Below are positions 9,027-17,245 of a stretch of 64,000 nt of DNA, in pieces (positions within the stretch are counted from its first letter, which is position 1; the number at the start of each line of letters is the position of its first letter). Both the position numbers and the translations under genes were made by a program. Below the pieces are notes generated by a model. It saw only the letters and a list, made by a program, of their open reading frames with translations. It ran no database searches and was not told the origin of the DNA. Location of the stretch: assembly GCF_039969785.1 (NCBI RefSeq), contig NZ_JBDVNC010000048.1:62001-126000 (forward strand), written 5' to 3'. Source of the DNA: Shimia sp039969785. Lineage in GTDB: Bacteria; Pseudomonadota; Alphaproteobacteria; Rhodobacterales; Rhodobacteraceae.

Positions 9027-9320
9027 ATGACATTGTCCGCGACCGCCACCACTGCGACCCAAAACGCCAGCAAATATCTGCAACAGCTTTGCAAACACTG
9101 GTCTCACAAGGCAGAAGCCAACTTTACCGCCGACACCGGCACCGTAAAATTTGCCTCAGGTAATACGCTGACCATGACCGCAAACCCCAACCAACTGACA
9201 CTGCAGGTCACCGTGCCAGACGACGGAGACCTCGCTCATTTTCAGGACGTCGTAGACAAACACTTGTTGCGCTTTGCCTTTCGCGAAGACCTTTCTATCG
9301 TCTGGCCCCCGTCAGCCTGA
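9027..9320 (+). CDS. DUF2218 family protein
   Basis: The 97-residue protein has the DUF2218 pattern: an early YLQQLCKHWSHK segment, a central beta-rich part, and the terminal LRFAFREDLSIVWPP. The family has unknown function; I recall it near iron or metal-uptake genes, but none are adjacent here. The ATG at 9027 follows CGGAG; upstream in-frame extension to 8922 lacks support. It stands alone between ppk2 (divergent) and parE (147 bases downstream). Confidence 0.8.
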   Translation: MTLSATATTATQNASKYLQQLCKHWSHKAEANFTADTGTVKFASGNTLTMTANPNQLTLQVTVPDDGDLAHFQDVVDKHLLRFAFREDLSIVWPPSA

Positions 9321-9467
9321 CACAGAGACAGCAGCAACAACGCGCCGCCACCGCGCTCAGACGCCAACGCCCCAAACGATCCGGCCAACAATCCCGGATC
9401 GTCCCTTCCCCCTCCCTCAAAGCCCTGCCATAATACCTGCCAAACAACACCAATAAGAGCAGCGCGA

Positions 9468-11423
9468 ATGGCCAACGATCTCCTGACCGAGCAAAAGTCT
9501 CAGTCCTATGATGCGTCCTCAATCCAGGTCCTCGAAGACATGGAACACGTCCGGCTGCGACCGGGCATGTATATCGGGGGCAAGGATGACCGCGCGCTGC
9601 ACCATATGGTGGCCGAGATTGTCGACAACTCAATGGACGAGGCCGTCGCAGGTCACGCCACCTGGATCGAGATCGAACTGCATGACACCGGCAATGTCAC
9701 CGTGCGCGACAATGGTCGCGGCATTCCCACCGATCCGCACCCCAAAGACCCCAAGAAAACCGCGCTCGAGATTATCTTTTGCACCCTGAACGCAGGCGGC
9801 AAATTTTCCGGCGACAGCTATGAAACCTCGGGCGGCCTGCATGGTGTTGGCTCATCCGTGGTCAACGCACTGTCGGACTACCTGTATGTCGAGGTCGCCC
9901 GGAACAAACAGCTCTATGGCATGGAATTCCGTCGGGGCGTCCCACAAGGCCCACTGGCAACACTCGGCGCGGCCCCCAACCGGCGCGGAACCTCTGTGAC
10001 CTTCCACCCGGACCCGGAGATCTTTGGCTCTCTCAAGCTTAAACCCGCCCGTCTGTTCAAAATGGCCCGTTCCAAGGCGTATCTGTTCTCGGGTGTGGAA
10101 ATTCGCTGGAAAACCGGCATCGATGACGGCGAAACCCCGCGCGAGGCCAGGTTCCATTTCCCCGGCGGTCTGGCCGATTACCTGACCGAGACCCTGTCCG
10201 GCGCCACCACCTATGCCGACCAGCCTTTCACGGGTGCCGTGTCGTTTCAGAAATTCAACGCCCCGGGCAAGGTTGAATGGGCGATCAACTGGACCCCGTC
10301 CCGCGATGGTTTCATTCAGTCTTACTGTAACACCGTCCCCACCCCCGAAGGCGGTACGCACGAGGCCGGGTTCTGGGCCGCGATCCTCAAGGGTATCAAA
10401 GCCTACGGCGAACTGGTGAATAACAAAAAGGCCAGCACCATCACCCGCGAAGACCTGACCACAGGCGCCGGTGCGCTGGTCAGCTGTTTCATCCGCGAGC
10501 CGGAATTTGTCGGCCAGACCAAAGACCGTCTGGCCACCGTCGAAGCCCAACGCATGGTCGAAAACTCGGTCCGTGACCATTTTGACAACTGGCTGGCGGC
10601 AGACACGAAATCCGCCGGGGCGATCCTTGATTTTCTGGTGCTGCGCGCCGAAGAACGCCTGCGCCGCCGTCAGGAAAAGGAAACCGCCCGCAAGACCGCC
10701 ACCAAGAAACTGCGCCTGCCCGGCAAGCTGGTCGATTGTTCGGCCACCAACCGCGACGGCACCGAATTGTTCATCGTCGAGGGCGACTCGGCGGGCGGCT
10801 CGGCCAAGATGGGCCGCAACCGCAAGACACAAGCCCTGCTGCCCCTGCGCGGTAAAATCCTGAACGTTCTGGGTGCGGCCAGCTCTAAAATTGGCACCAA
10901 TCAGGAAATCAGCGACCTGACCCAGGCGCTTGGCGTCGGGCTGGGCACGCGCTTTAACGTCGACGATCTGCGCTATGACAAAGTCATCATCATGACCGAC
11001 GCCGATGTCGACGGCGCCCATATCGCCGCGTTGCTGATGACGTTCTTTTACACCCAAATGCGCCCGATGATCGACGCAGGCCACCTGTATCTGGCCTGCC
11101 CCCCCCTGTTCCGCCTAACCCAGGGCGCCAAACGCATCTATTGCCTGGACGAAGCCGAACGCGACGTGTGGCTGGAAAAAGGTCTGGGTGGCAAAGGCAA
11201 AATCGACGTGTCCCGATTTAAGGGCCTTGGGGAAATGGACGCCAAGGACCTCAAAGAAACCACCATGGACCCCACATCCCGCAAGCTGATCCGTGTGACC
11301 ATCGACGAAGACGAGCCCGGTGAAACCGGCGATCTCGTAGAACGCCTGATGGGGAAGAAACCGGAAAAAAGGTTCGAGTACATTCAGGAGAACGCGAGGT
11401 TCGTGGAGGAGTTGGATGTTTGA
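9468..11423 (+). CDS. parE: DNA topoisomerase IV subunit B
   Basis: The 651-residue protein is the ATPase subunit that, with ParC, decatenates daughter chromosomes. It shows the GHKL ATP-binding motifs (EIVDNSMDEAVAG, VRDNGRGIPTDPHP, ETSGGLHGVGSSVVNALS), the transducer domain, and the TOPRIM region (FIVEGDSAGGSAKMGRNRKTQALLPLRGKILNV in outline, then IIMTDADVDGAHI). The C-terminal RFKGLGEMDAKDLKETTMDP is conserved. Its length and the absence of a GyrB-type insert favour ParE over GyrB. The stop overlaps a TTG start of the next gene. Confidence 0.95.
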   Translation: MANDLLTEQKSQSYDASSIQVLEDMEHVRLRPGMYIGGKDDRALHHMVAEIVDNSMDEAVAGHATWIEIELHDTGNVTVRDNGRGIPTDPHPKDPKKTALEIIFCTLNAGGKFSGDSYETSGGLHGVGSSVVNALSDYLYVEVARNKQLYGMEFRRGVPQGPLATLGAAPNRRGTSVTFHPDPEIFGSLKLKPARLFKMARSKAYLFSGVEIRWKTGIDDGETPREARFHFPGGLADYLTETLSGATTYADQPFTGAVSFQKFNAPGKVEWAINWTPSRDGFIQSYCNTVPTPEGGTHEAGFWAAILKGIKAYGELVNNKKASTITREDLTTGAGALVSCFIREPEFVGQTKDRLATVEAQRMVENSVRDHFDNWLAADTKSAGAILDFLVLRAEERLRRRQEKETARKTATKKLRLPGKLVDCSATNRDGTELFIVEGDSAGGSAKMGRNRKTQALLPLRGKILNVLGAASSKIGTNQEISDLTQALGVGLGTRFNVDDLRYDKVIIMTDADVDGAHIAALLMTFFYTQMRPMIDAGHLYLACPPLFRLTQGAKRIYCLDEAERDVWLEKGLGGKGKIDVSRFKGLGEMDAKDLKETTMDPTSRKLIRVTIDEDEPGETGDLVERLMGKKPEKRFEYIQENARFVEELDV

Positions 11424-12139
11424 GTGAAGAAGAGTTTGGTTCAGAAAGACTTGCAGAGAATGGCCTCAAATTTACCAAGCTTTACTTAATAGTTTTGTTC
11501 GGAGGCATTCCTACTGCGGCGTACTTTGGGATCGTCGAGCTCCATCACCTCAAGCTCAACGAACTAGGTGATTTTTTAGCTGGAGCATTCGGTCCATTGG
11601 CCATTTTTTGGCTCGTTTTGGGGTTCTTTCAGCAGGGAAAAGAACTTCGAAACAGTGTGGACGCGCTAAATCTCCAAGCGGAAGAATTGAGGCATTCCGT
11701 AGCGCAACAAAAGGCTATGGTCGGTATCACAACACAACAACTCGAATTAGACATTGATGTCAGACGTGACCAATCTGCCGCTCAACGTTCCAAAGAACTT
11801 CCTTATATTCAGTTGAGAGGCGGTGGCAGCTCAGCAATGGATGGTGTCCGAAATTACAAGTTCTATGTCAGGAATGTGGAAGCTGCTTGCCTGGATCTTA
11901 ACGTCGAAATGGAGGAAACCGACGAAATCCAAGGTATCGCCAGAAGTCTGGGGTATCTAAATGAAAATAGCGAAAGCGAATTTACCGTTCGGTCCCTCAA
12001 GGAAAAGCTGATTGTTCCCGAAAAAAGCTATGTTTTATCATTCATATCGAAAAATATTCGAGATCAGAGCCGAAAACAGGTCTTCGTGATTACCAATGGG
12101 CGTGTCGTACTCGAATCCTGCGATCCAGAATTGACTTAA
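11420..12139 (+). CDS. Membrane protein of unknown function with a coiled coil, coupled to parE
   Basis: The 239-residue protein starts at a TTG overlapping the parE stop (TTGA), with GGAGGAG just upstream. It has two N-terminal membrane segments (about residues 20-40 and 50-72, including LGDFLAGAFGPLAIFWLVLGFFQQG). A predicted coiled coil follows at about 73-115 (QAEELRHSVAQQ), then a soluble, probably beta-rich C-terminal domain. I recognise the FLAGxFGPLAxxWLVLG pattern from hypothetical proteins in accessory regions but know no function. The sequence is visibly richer in A and T than parE, which suggests recent acquisition despite the tight overlap. Confidence 0.75.
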   Translation: MSEEEFGSERLAENGLKFTKLYLIVLFGGIPTAAYFGIVELHHLKLNELGDFLAGAFGPLAIFWLVLGFFQQGKELRNSVDALNLQAEELRHSVAQQKAMVGITTQQLELDIDVRRDQSAAQRSKELPYIQLRGGGSSAMDGVRNYKFYVRNVEAACLDLNVEMEETDEIQGIARSLGYLNENSESEFTVRSLKEKLIVPEKSYVLSFISKNIRDQSRKQVFVITNGRVVLESCDPELT

Positions 12140-12189
12140 AAACTACAATCTTCGGTTGTTTGCAGCGCCCGCCCTGAGGAACGAACGCA

Positions 12190-12209
12190 GCGAAATGCTA
12201 GCATTTCGC
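12190..12209. repeat. Perfect 20-bp palindrome
   Basis: GCGAAATGCTAGCATTTCGC reads the same on both strands with no spacer. It is 50 bases downstream of the preceding coding region and preceded by a GC-rich tract, GCGCCCGCCC, at about 12164-12173. There is no T-run after it. It may be an operator for the exported-protein genes that follow, or one half of a dispersed intergenic repeat. Confidence 0.7.
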
Positions 12210-12375
12210 ATTGTCTCTCCTATCAAAGCGCAACTTCCACGGCACCCCACCACCCCGATGACAATCCCGCAAACCTCTGCCACACTCCCCTCACTTACCA
12301 ATCTCACTTTCCGCCGTGCGTCCTGCGGCACCCAACCCATTTGACACTCAAACCATTTCAAGAAGCGAGCCGCTT

Positions 12376-13173
12376 TTGTTACACTCCCCACGTCTCTCCC
12401 TCCCCAAGCTTATTCTGCTATGCCTTGCCTGTGCGCTGTTCGCGCCTTTAAATGCCTCTGCTCAAAATCTGCCCAAGCATAACGCCAACTGGCTGCCCTA
12501 CACGCCCCAACAGGTGAAGCTGGACAAATGTGGACTGTCGGTTCCTGTCGACCCCCGCTGGATCTACGAAACCAAGACAAAACAGAAGAACGGTTTAACC
12601 ACATACTCCTATCATTTCTCGATCAACCCCACATTCTGGAAAAAATACCCACAACCCTTTTCAAAATTTGCCCTGGAACCGCAATTCTATTTCTCGGTTT
12701 ACTGCGATGCTCGGGGGGACGACGTGGCAGGGTTTGCCAAAAGATTTCAGAAGATTTCCGCCAAGAGCAAAACCGAACGCGACAGTTATTCGCCCCTCGC
12801 CAAGAAAAACACCCCAGCCGGAAAACTCTACTATTTCACCAAAGTTGATCACACAATCAACGCAAAACCCTTGCTGCACCGACGGTCAGATCAGCTGCAT
12901 GGCGTTTTGAAAACGCCCAACGGAAAGGCCACCTTGTATTTCAACGCAAGTCGCGATCTAGATCACACTCTGCACGTTGATGTTTTTGGTTACAAAAAGA
13001 GGAAAAACGGCTTTATCCTTGAAAAACAACTGGATGACGGCGGGGTTCTGAGGGCCGAACTGACCAGCAAGGCCTATGTAAAGCCAAACGGAAACCTGCA
13101 TTATTTCCGAACCAGAAAACAGAACCTCGACTTTATCTGGAAAATTATCAAAGGTCTCCGGGTAACTTCCTGA
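12376..13173 (+). CDS. Exported protein of unknown function
   Basis: The frame is open from 12316 (GTG), but a start at the TTG at 12376 gives a clean signal peptide (LPKLILLCLACALFAPLNASAQ region, cleavage after ASA). No good ribosome binding site decides between them. The mature part of about 235 residues is lysine- and tyrosine-rich, has two cysteines (KCGL and YCDARGDD), and ends KIIKGLRVTS. It is probably periplasmic. I do not recognise the family. It is coupled to the next gene through a TGATG overlap, so the two exported proteins may act together. Confidence 0.68.
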   Translation: MLHSPRLSLPKLILLCLACALFAPLNASAQNLPKHNANWLPYTPQQVKLDKCGLSVPVDPRWIYETKTKQKNGLTTYSYHFSINPTFWKKYPQPFSKFALEPQFYFSVYCDARGDDVAGFAKRFQKISAKSKTERDSYSPLAKKNTPAGKLYYFTKVDHTINAKPLLHRRSDQLHGVLKTPNGKATLYFNASRDLDHTLHVDVFGYKKRKNGFILEKQLDDGGVLRAELTSKAYVKPNGNLHYFRTRKQNLDFIWKIIKGLRVTS

Positions 13174-13595
13174 TGACAGCGTTTCGCCCCATGCGTACCC
13201 TTGCCCTCTTCCTCTGCCTGATCCCGCTGACCGCCCTAGCGCAAAGCCGGGCCGACAGCGCGCGCCATCAGGCGTTACCGCATAATCAGCAACAATCCAG
13301 CCAGCCCGGTCTGCAGCACTGGCCACAGGACATGGAACGCACTCAGATCTTCTGTGACCAATACGCCCGTGCCGCCGGGGGCACCAATGGGCGCAATACT
13401 GGCAGCCAGACCGGCAACACCTTTGGCCGCGCCACGGGCTATGCCGTCACCCGCGACGAAAAACAGGCCGAGGGGCTGGGCATTATTGGCGGCGCAGTTG
13501 GATCAGCCCAAGGCGCCAAAACTGACAAACAATTCCAGTCGTTTCATTTCAACGAATGCATGGCCGGAAAACGTCTGATCGCCACGCCGAAATAA
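13173..13595 (+). CDS. Small exported glycine-rich protein
   Basis: The 140-residue protein begins MTAFRPMRTLALFLCLIPLTALAQ, a standard signal peptide with cleavage after ALA. The mature part contains a glycine-zipper-like stretch (GLGIIGGAVGSAQGAK) and two cysteines, so membrane association or oligomerisation is possible. Its ATG overlaps the previous stop by one base (TGATG). Function is unknown. The short, Gly/Asn/Gln-rich middle (GGTNGRNTGSQTGNTFGRATG) is of low complexity. Confidence 0.65.
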   Translation: MTAFRPMRTLALFLCLIPLTALAQSRADSARHQALPHNQQQSSQPGLQHWPQDMERTQIFCDQYARAAGGTNGRNTGSQTGNTFGRATGYAVTRDEKQAEGLGIIGGAVGSAQGAKTDKQFQSFHFNECMAGKRLIATPK

Positions 13596-13648
13596 TCTCT
13601 GACTTACCTGTGATCCCTATTTCAGGAAACTCTGGGTAAAGTCGCGAC

Positions 13649-14395
13649 ATGATTGATTTCATCCAAACCAGCCAACTGACTCTGGTCGTCGTCGGCTTCA
13701 TCATTGGCAGCTTATTCGCTTTGCTGATCTATCGACAGCCCAAGGGCAGCCTTGCGTGGGAAATTGCCGATCTTGTCTGGGTTATTCTGGGCGGGATTGG
13801 CACGTTGGTAGCGATTATTGTCGGCATCTATAACGAAGACACCTCCCGCCTCGAACGCCAGATCGGGATCGCCTATACCGCCAGTAACGCTTTTGACACG
13901 GATGCCGCGCGGTTCCGCCTGCATTATTGCGCTCCGGCTGCGACGCCTGACATCAGGCAACTGTGCGACAAGGTTGAATTCCTGTCTGCGTCCTCGGCGA
14001 AAAACAGCGCTTTGCCGCTGTTCCTGAATGTGACCAAACATACCGCGCCGCTACAGGGGCTGGGATTCTCGCTTGGGTCAAATGCCGAAATGGAGGATAT
14101 GGAAGACAAGATGCGTCAGATCAATTCCTCAGAACTGCTTGCGTTTGATCCACGCGATGTCGACACAGTCATGGCGTTGGGCCGGGTCAGCGTGGCACAT
14201 CCCGGTATTTCCGCCGACTACCGTGTGCTGGCGCTGTCCTATGACACGCTGATCAAACAAGTGGGTCAGCTGAGAAACGACTGGGTCCTGCTTCAGGACA
14301 ACCGCTATCTTTTGACCATTCAATTCATCGCCATTTGCTTGGTCGCTTTTGCAGCACCATTCAGGGTTGGCAAATCCATCGTTGCCCTGTTCTGA
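13649..14395 (+). CDS. Inner-membrane protein of unknown function
   Basis: The 248-residue protein has two membrane segments at the N-terminus (about 9-28 and 41-62) and one near the C-terminus (about 220-240). They flank a soluble domain of about 150 residues, probably periplasmic, that has two cysteines (HYCAP and RQLCDKVEF) able to form a disulfide. This arrangement is common in sensor-like proteins, but no kinase, HAMP or cyclase domain is present. It lies 53 bases after the exported-protein pair on the same strand. I do not recognise the family. Confidence 0.65.
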   Translation: MIDFIQTSQLTLVVVGFIIGSLFALLIYRQPKGSLAWEIADLVWVILGGIGTLVAIIVGIYNEDTSRLERQIGIAYTASNAFDTDAARFRLHYCAPAATPDIRQLCDKVEFLSASSAKNSALPLFLNVTKHTAPLQGLGFSLGSNAEMEDMEDKMRQINSSELLAFDPRDVDTVMALGRVSVAHPGISADYRVLALSYDTLIKQVGQLRNDWVLLQDNRYLLTIQFIAICLVAFAAPFRVGKSIVALF

Positions 14396-14443
14396 CAAAC
14401 ACTTAGCGCTTGCTCCACAGGGTGTCCCTGTTACGTTTGAGGC

Positions 14444-15124
14444 ATGCGTTTGGTCTTACTGGTGTTCTGTCTTTTCCTTGTGTCCTGTTCTCGCCCTCTA
14501 AGCGAGGGGGAACGCGCTTTTGTGGCTGATCTGACCGGCGGCGACACGTTTGACGCCAAACCGGTGCGCATCACGGCAGATGTGCCGCTTGGTGTGGCCA
14601 CATTCGAGTATAAGAAACGCCCCCGGCTGGCCTGTCGCGAACGCCTGTTCCCGGAACCCAAGGAAAAGGTGATCACCACCTCGCCTGCCGGTGTCGTGCT
14701 CTGGAACCGTTTGCTCACGTCCGAGGGCTGGTATCTTGAAGATTACATGCCCGACTATCCTGAACAGATCAATCTGCAGGCGGCGCTGTTCTTTGCGCAT
14801 GAGATGACACATGTCTGGCAATGGCAGAACCGCGATATCACCGGTTTTTCCCCGCGCCGCGCGGCGCGCGAACACAGCACGGTTGGTGATCCCTATCAGT
14901 TCGAGCTTAACACCAATACCGGGTTTCTGGACTACGCCTATGAACAACAGGCCTCAATAGTCGAAGAATACCTGTGCTGCGCCATTCTTGACCCCACAGC
15001 GCCGCGCACCAAACGGCTCAAGGGGTTGTTAGATGATGTTTTCCCGGTTGAGCAGCTGACCAGACCAGAGCAGGTTTATCTGCCTTGGGAGGACGCTCAG
15101 CTCAAAGGCATCTGCCGGACCTGA
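14444..15124 (+). CDS. Lipoprotein with an HExxH metallopeptidase motif
   Basis: The 226-residue protein has a lipoprotein signal ending LVSC (Cys15), so it should be membrane-anchored. The segment FFAHEMTHVWQWQNR carries HEMTH, the zinc-binding HExxH signature, and a possible third ligand is the glutamate in SIVEEYLCC about 60 residues further on. This fits a small gluzincin-like metallopeptidase, but the substrate and activity are unproven. It resembles proteins annotated as putative metallopeptidases in alphaproteobacteria. A strong bidirectional terminator follows at 15173. Confidence 0.68.
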   Translation: MRLVLLVFCLFLVSCSRPLSEGERAFVADLTGGDTFDAKPVRITADVPLGVATFEYKKRPRLACRERLFPEPKEKVITTSPAGVVLWNRLLTSEGWYLEDYMPDYPEQINLQAALFFAHEMTHVWQWQNRDITGFSPRRAAREHSTVGDPYQFELNTNTGFLDYAYEQQASIVEEYLCCAILDPTAPRTKRLKGLLDDVFPVEQLTRPEQVYLPWEDAQLKGICRT

Positions 15125-15126
15125 AA

Positions 15127-15148
15127 TGATACCGACGTGATACCGACG
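15127..15148. repeat. 11-bp tandem repeat, two copies
   Basis: TGATACCGACG occurs twice back to back (15127-15137 and 15138-15148), directly after the lipoprotein stop. Nearly the same unit, TAATACCGACG, occurs in tandem at 52646-52675. Eleven base pairs is about one helical turn, so a protein binding each copy would meet the same face of the DNA. Confidence 0.6.
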
Positions 15149-15172
15149 GAAAACCAACGCTTTGCAGACAGC

Positions 15173-15198
15173 AAAAAAGGGGCCCCCGGGCCCCTTTT
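15173..15198. terminator. Bidirectional intrinsic terminator
   Basis: An A-run, a GC stem (GGGGCCC paired with GGGCCCC, two-base loop) and a T-run lie between the convergent lipoprotein gene (ends 15124) and PA14 gene (ends 15221). The symmetry lets it stop transcription from both sides. Confidence 0.85.
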
Positions 15199-15220
15199 CT
15201 CATCGCATGTATGTGGCGGC

Positions 15221-15799
15221 TTATTTGTAGCCAAACGCCGAGTTCGGGATCAGCTTGCGCTTGCCACCCGGCGGGGTCCACTCTGATTCCAGACAGGCCG
15301 TGCCCTCTTTCTGGAAATACAGCGCCTTGAAATCGTACCAGCCGGCTTTGGGCACATTGACCTGAGGCCGTCCCGCGCTGGCGCAAGCAGTGATCTTGTT
15401 CAACTTGGCCACTTCCTTGCCACCGATCCAGATTTGCGAGCCGTCATTAGAGAAGAATTCCAATTTGTACACACCGGGCTTGTCAAACTTGATATAGCCA
15501 CGAATGTCAGCCACAACCAGTTCGGAAATACCAGCAGTCAACACTGGCGCACCCTTGCCTTTGTCCGGATAATTAAATCCTGCCAATGGTTTGCCCGCTT
15601 TCCGATGTTTCTTGATGCGGCTCTGCGCCTCGACAAGGCGGCGCACCTGACGGTCCCCGGTAAAGTACCAAACCCGCAAGCCCTGCTTGACTCCGGACGG
15701 CTGCGGATTTGCCGGTGTCAGTTCAATAACACCTGCCACCGCGACGCTGGCCAGCATCGCACACACACCCGCCAATACTGTTGTAACAATCGATCTCAT
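15221..15799 (-). CDS. Exported PA14-domain protein
   Basis: The 192-residue protein has a signal peptide (MRSIVTTVLAGVCAMLASVAVAG). A single PA14-like domain fills the rest: ADIRGYIKFDKPGVYKLEFFSNDGSQIWIGGKEV is the classic beta-barrel core, with SNDGSQIWIGG as the calcium/ligand loop, and it ends with GWYDFKALYFQKEG. PA14 domains bind carbohydrates in glycosidases and adhesins. Here the domain stands alone, so a periplasmic binding role is inferred. The ATG at 15799 follows AAGGGGAG; the longer frame to 15931 lacks a start signal. Two cysteines may form a disulfide. Confidence 0.8.
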   Translation of the reverse strand: MRSIVTTVLAGVCAMLASVAVAGVIELTPANPQPSGVKQGLRVWYFTGDRQVRRLVEAQSRIKKHRKAGKPLAGFNYPDKGKGAPVLTAGISELVVADIRGYIKFDKPGVYKLEFFSNDGSQIWIGGKEVAKLNKITACASAGRPQVNVPKAGWYDFKALYFQKEGTACLESEWTPPGGKRKLIPNSAFGYK

Positions 15800-15918
15800 G
15801 GACCACTCCCCTTTTGGCCAAACCCAACTTAAACAGTTGACCCAGACTAAAAGGGAACCCCACGTCCGGGCAAGCGACGAATTCGTTATCTTAGTATTTC
15901 TGACCTTTTCGCAGGGGA

Positions 15919-16578
15919 TCAGGCTGTGCAAACAAAGGCGTCGCGTGTGATTTGTGCAAGCGTGCTGTAGTCAGAGAATGCAAATTGATGCGGAATATCG
16001 CCAATCGGTGATTTTCTGTACCCTTCTGTAAACAAAGCGAATTTCAACCCCGCATTCACAGCCGTATCAGCGTCCACTTCGCTGTCGCCGACATAAAGCA
16101 CATCCCCGCCACCCAGTTCATCGACCACATGTTGCAGCGGCATTGGATGTGGCTTGCGGTCTGCCAGGCTGTCACCGCCAACGATGACTTCAAAGTATTT
16201 CTGCAGGTCTAACGCCTGCAATATATGCATCGCCGGGGCATGGGGCTTGTTGGTGCAAACCCCCAAACGCATGCCTTGCGCCTGCAAATCATCCAGCGCC
16301 CTGATGACCCCGGGATAGGGTTTGGTCAGTGATATGGGCGTATTTGTATACAGGTCCAGTACGATGTCATGAATGCGCTGAAACTCGGTTTTGTCCATCT
16401 CGCGTGCCTCAATAACCCTGTGAACAAGCTTGGGTAAGCCATTACCAACAAACGACATAACTTCTTTCATGCTCAAGGGTACGACACCTTCTTCGGTCAG
16501 CATCCGGTTCACCGCGACATGAATGTCACCAATGCTGTCGACCAGCGTTCCGTCGAGGTCGAAAATAACAACGCTCAT
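15919..16578 (-). CDS. gph: HAD-family phosphatase, phosphoglycolate phosphatase-like
   Basis: The 219-residue protein has the HAD motifs: DLDGTLVDS (nucleophile Asp near the start), GVCTNKPHAP (motif II Thr), KPHPMPLQHV (motif III Lys) and VGDSEVDADTAVNAG (motif IV Asp pair). The order and length match Gph, which removes 2-phosphoglycolate, although other small phosphate esters are possible. The ATG at 16578 overlaps the upstream thioredoxin-like stop by four bases, so the pair forms one transcription unit. Confidence 0.85.
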   Translation of the reverse strand: MSVVIFDLDGTLVDSIGDIHVAVNRMLTEEGVVPLSMKEVMSFVGNGLPKLVHRVIEAREMDKTEFQRIHDIVLDLYTNTPISLTKPYPGVIRALDDLQAQGMRLGVCTNKPHAPAMHILQALDLQKYFEVIVGGDSLADRKPHPMPLQHVVDELGGGDVLYVGDSEVDADTAVNAGLKFALFTEGYRKSPIGDIPHQFAFSDYSTLAQITRDAFVCTA

Positions 16579-17114
16579 GTATCCACTTTCCATTTGATAG
16601 AGCACCCCATCGAAGGCACCTGTGACGCCGGACCTTTGCCGGTCTTCGCAATCTGACGCATCGCATCGCGCAAGTCCCGGCTGGGCGCGCCGTCGTCTTG
16701 CAACGGTCCCAAAAGACGCCCGCGATATTGCAACTTAAGATCAGCGTTAAACCCAAAGAAATCCGGTGTGCAAGCGGCATCATAAGATTTCGCCACAGAC
16801 TGGCTTTCGTCGTACAGATACGGAAAAGGCAGCCCCAGTTTCCTCATTTCGTCAAAGCCATCCGCCGGATACGCCACCGCGTCATTAGAACTGATTGCGA
16901 CAACCCCGATCCCATCAGCTTTTAAGTCAGCAGCGTCGCTAAGAATGTCGTCCAACACCCGCCGCACATAGGGACAGTGGTTGCAGATGAACATCGCCAA
17001 AAGCCCGTTCTGACCAGCAACATCCTGAAGACTATAAGTTAAACCATCTGTCGCAGGCAGCGAAAACGCTGCAGCGTTCCAACCAAATTCGCACACTGGC
17101 GGCGTTGCGGCCAT
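16575..17114 (-). CDS. Thioredoxin-fold protein (AhpC/TSA-like)
   Basis: The 179-residue protein has a thioredoxin-like fold with NHCPYVRRVLDDI, a CPYV motif with a single cysteine in place of a CxxC pair. Further conserved phrases are GVVAISSNDAVAYPADGFDEM and TPDFFGFNADLKLQYRGRL. This matches the widespread family of AhpC/TSA-like thioredoxin-family proteins of uncertain function. The start at 17114 follows AAAGGAAA. It is cotranslated with the phosphatase gene downstream. Confidence 0.83.
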   Translation of the reverse strand: MAATPPVCEFGWNAAAFSLPATDGLTYSLQDVAGQNGLLAMFICNHCPYVRRVLDDILSDAADLKADGIGVVAISSNDAVAYPADGFDEMRKLGLPFPYLYDESQSVAKSYDAACTPDFFGFNADLKLQYRGRLLGPLQDDGAPSRDLRDAMRQIAKTGKGPASQVPSMGCSIKWKVDT

Positions 17115-17245
17115 GAGATTTCCTTTCGATCCGGTACCTTTAGGCACAAACCGAAGCAAACTCTCTACGTCCCCGATTCAACCATCCGGAACTGGATACC
17201 CGATCCAACCCGCCTTTTCAGCACAAAGCTAACCATCAAACGGCA

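Noticed and set aside
9852..11084. 410-codon open frame on the minus strand inside parE
   Set aside because: Antisense to a strongly conserved essential gene; glycine/alanine/valine-rich without motif or start signal.
12143..12391. 82-codon minus-strand frame over the palindrome
   Set aside because: It crosses the palindrome and the signal-peptide region of the exported-protein gene and has no family features.
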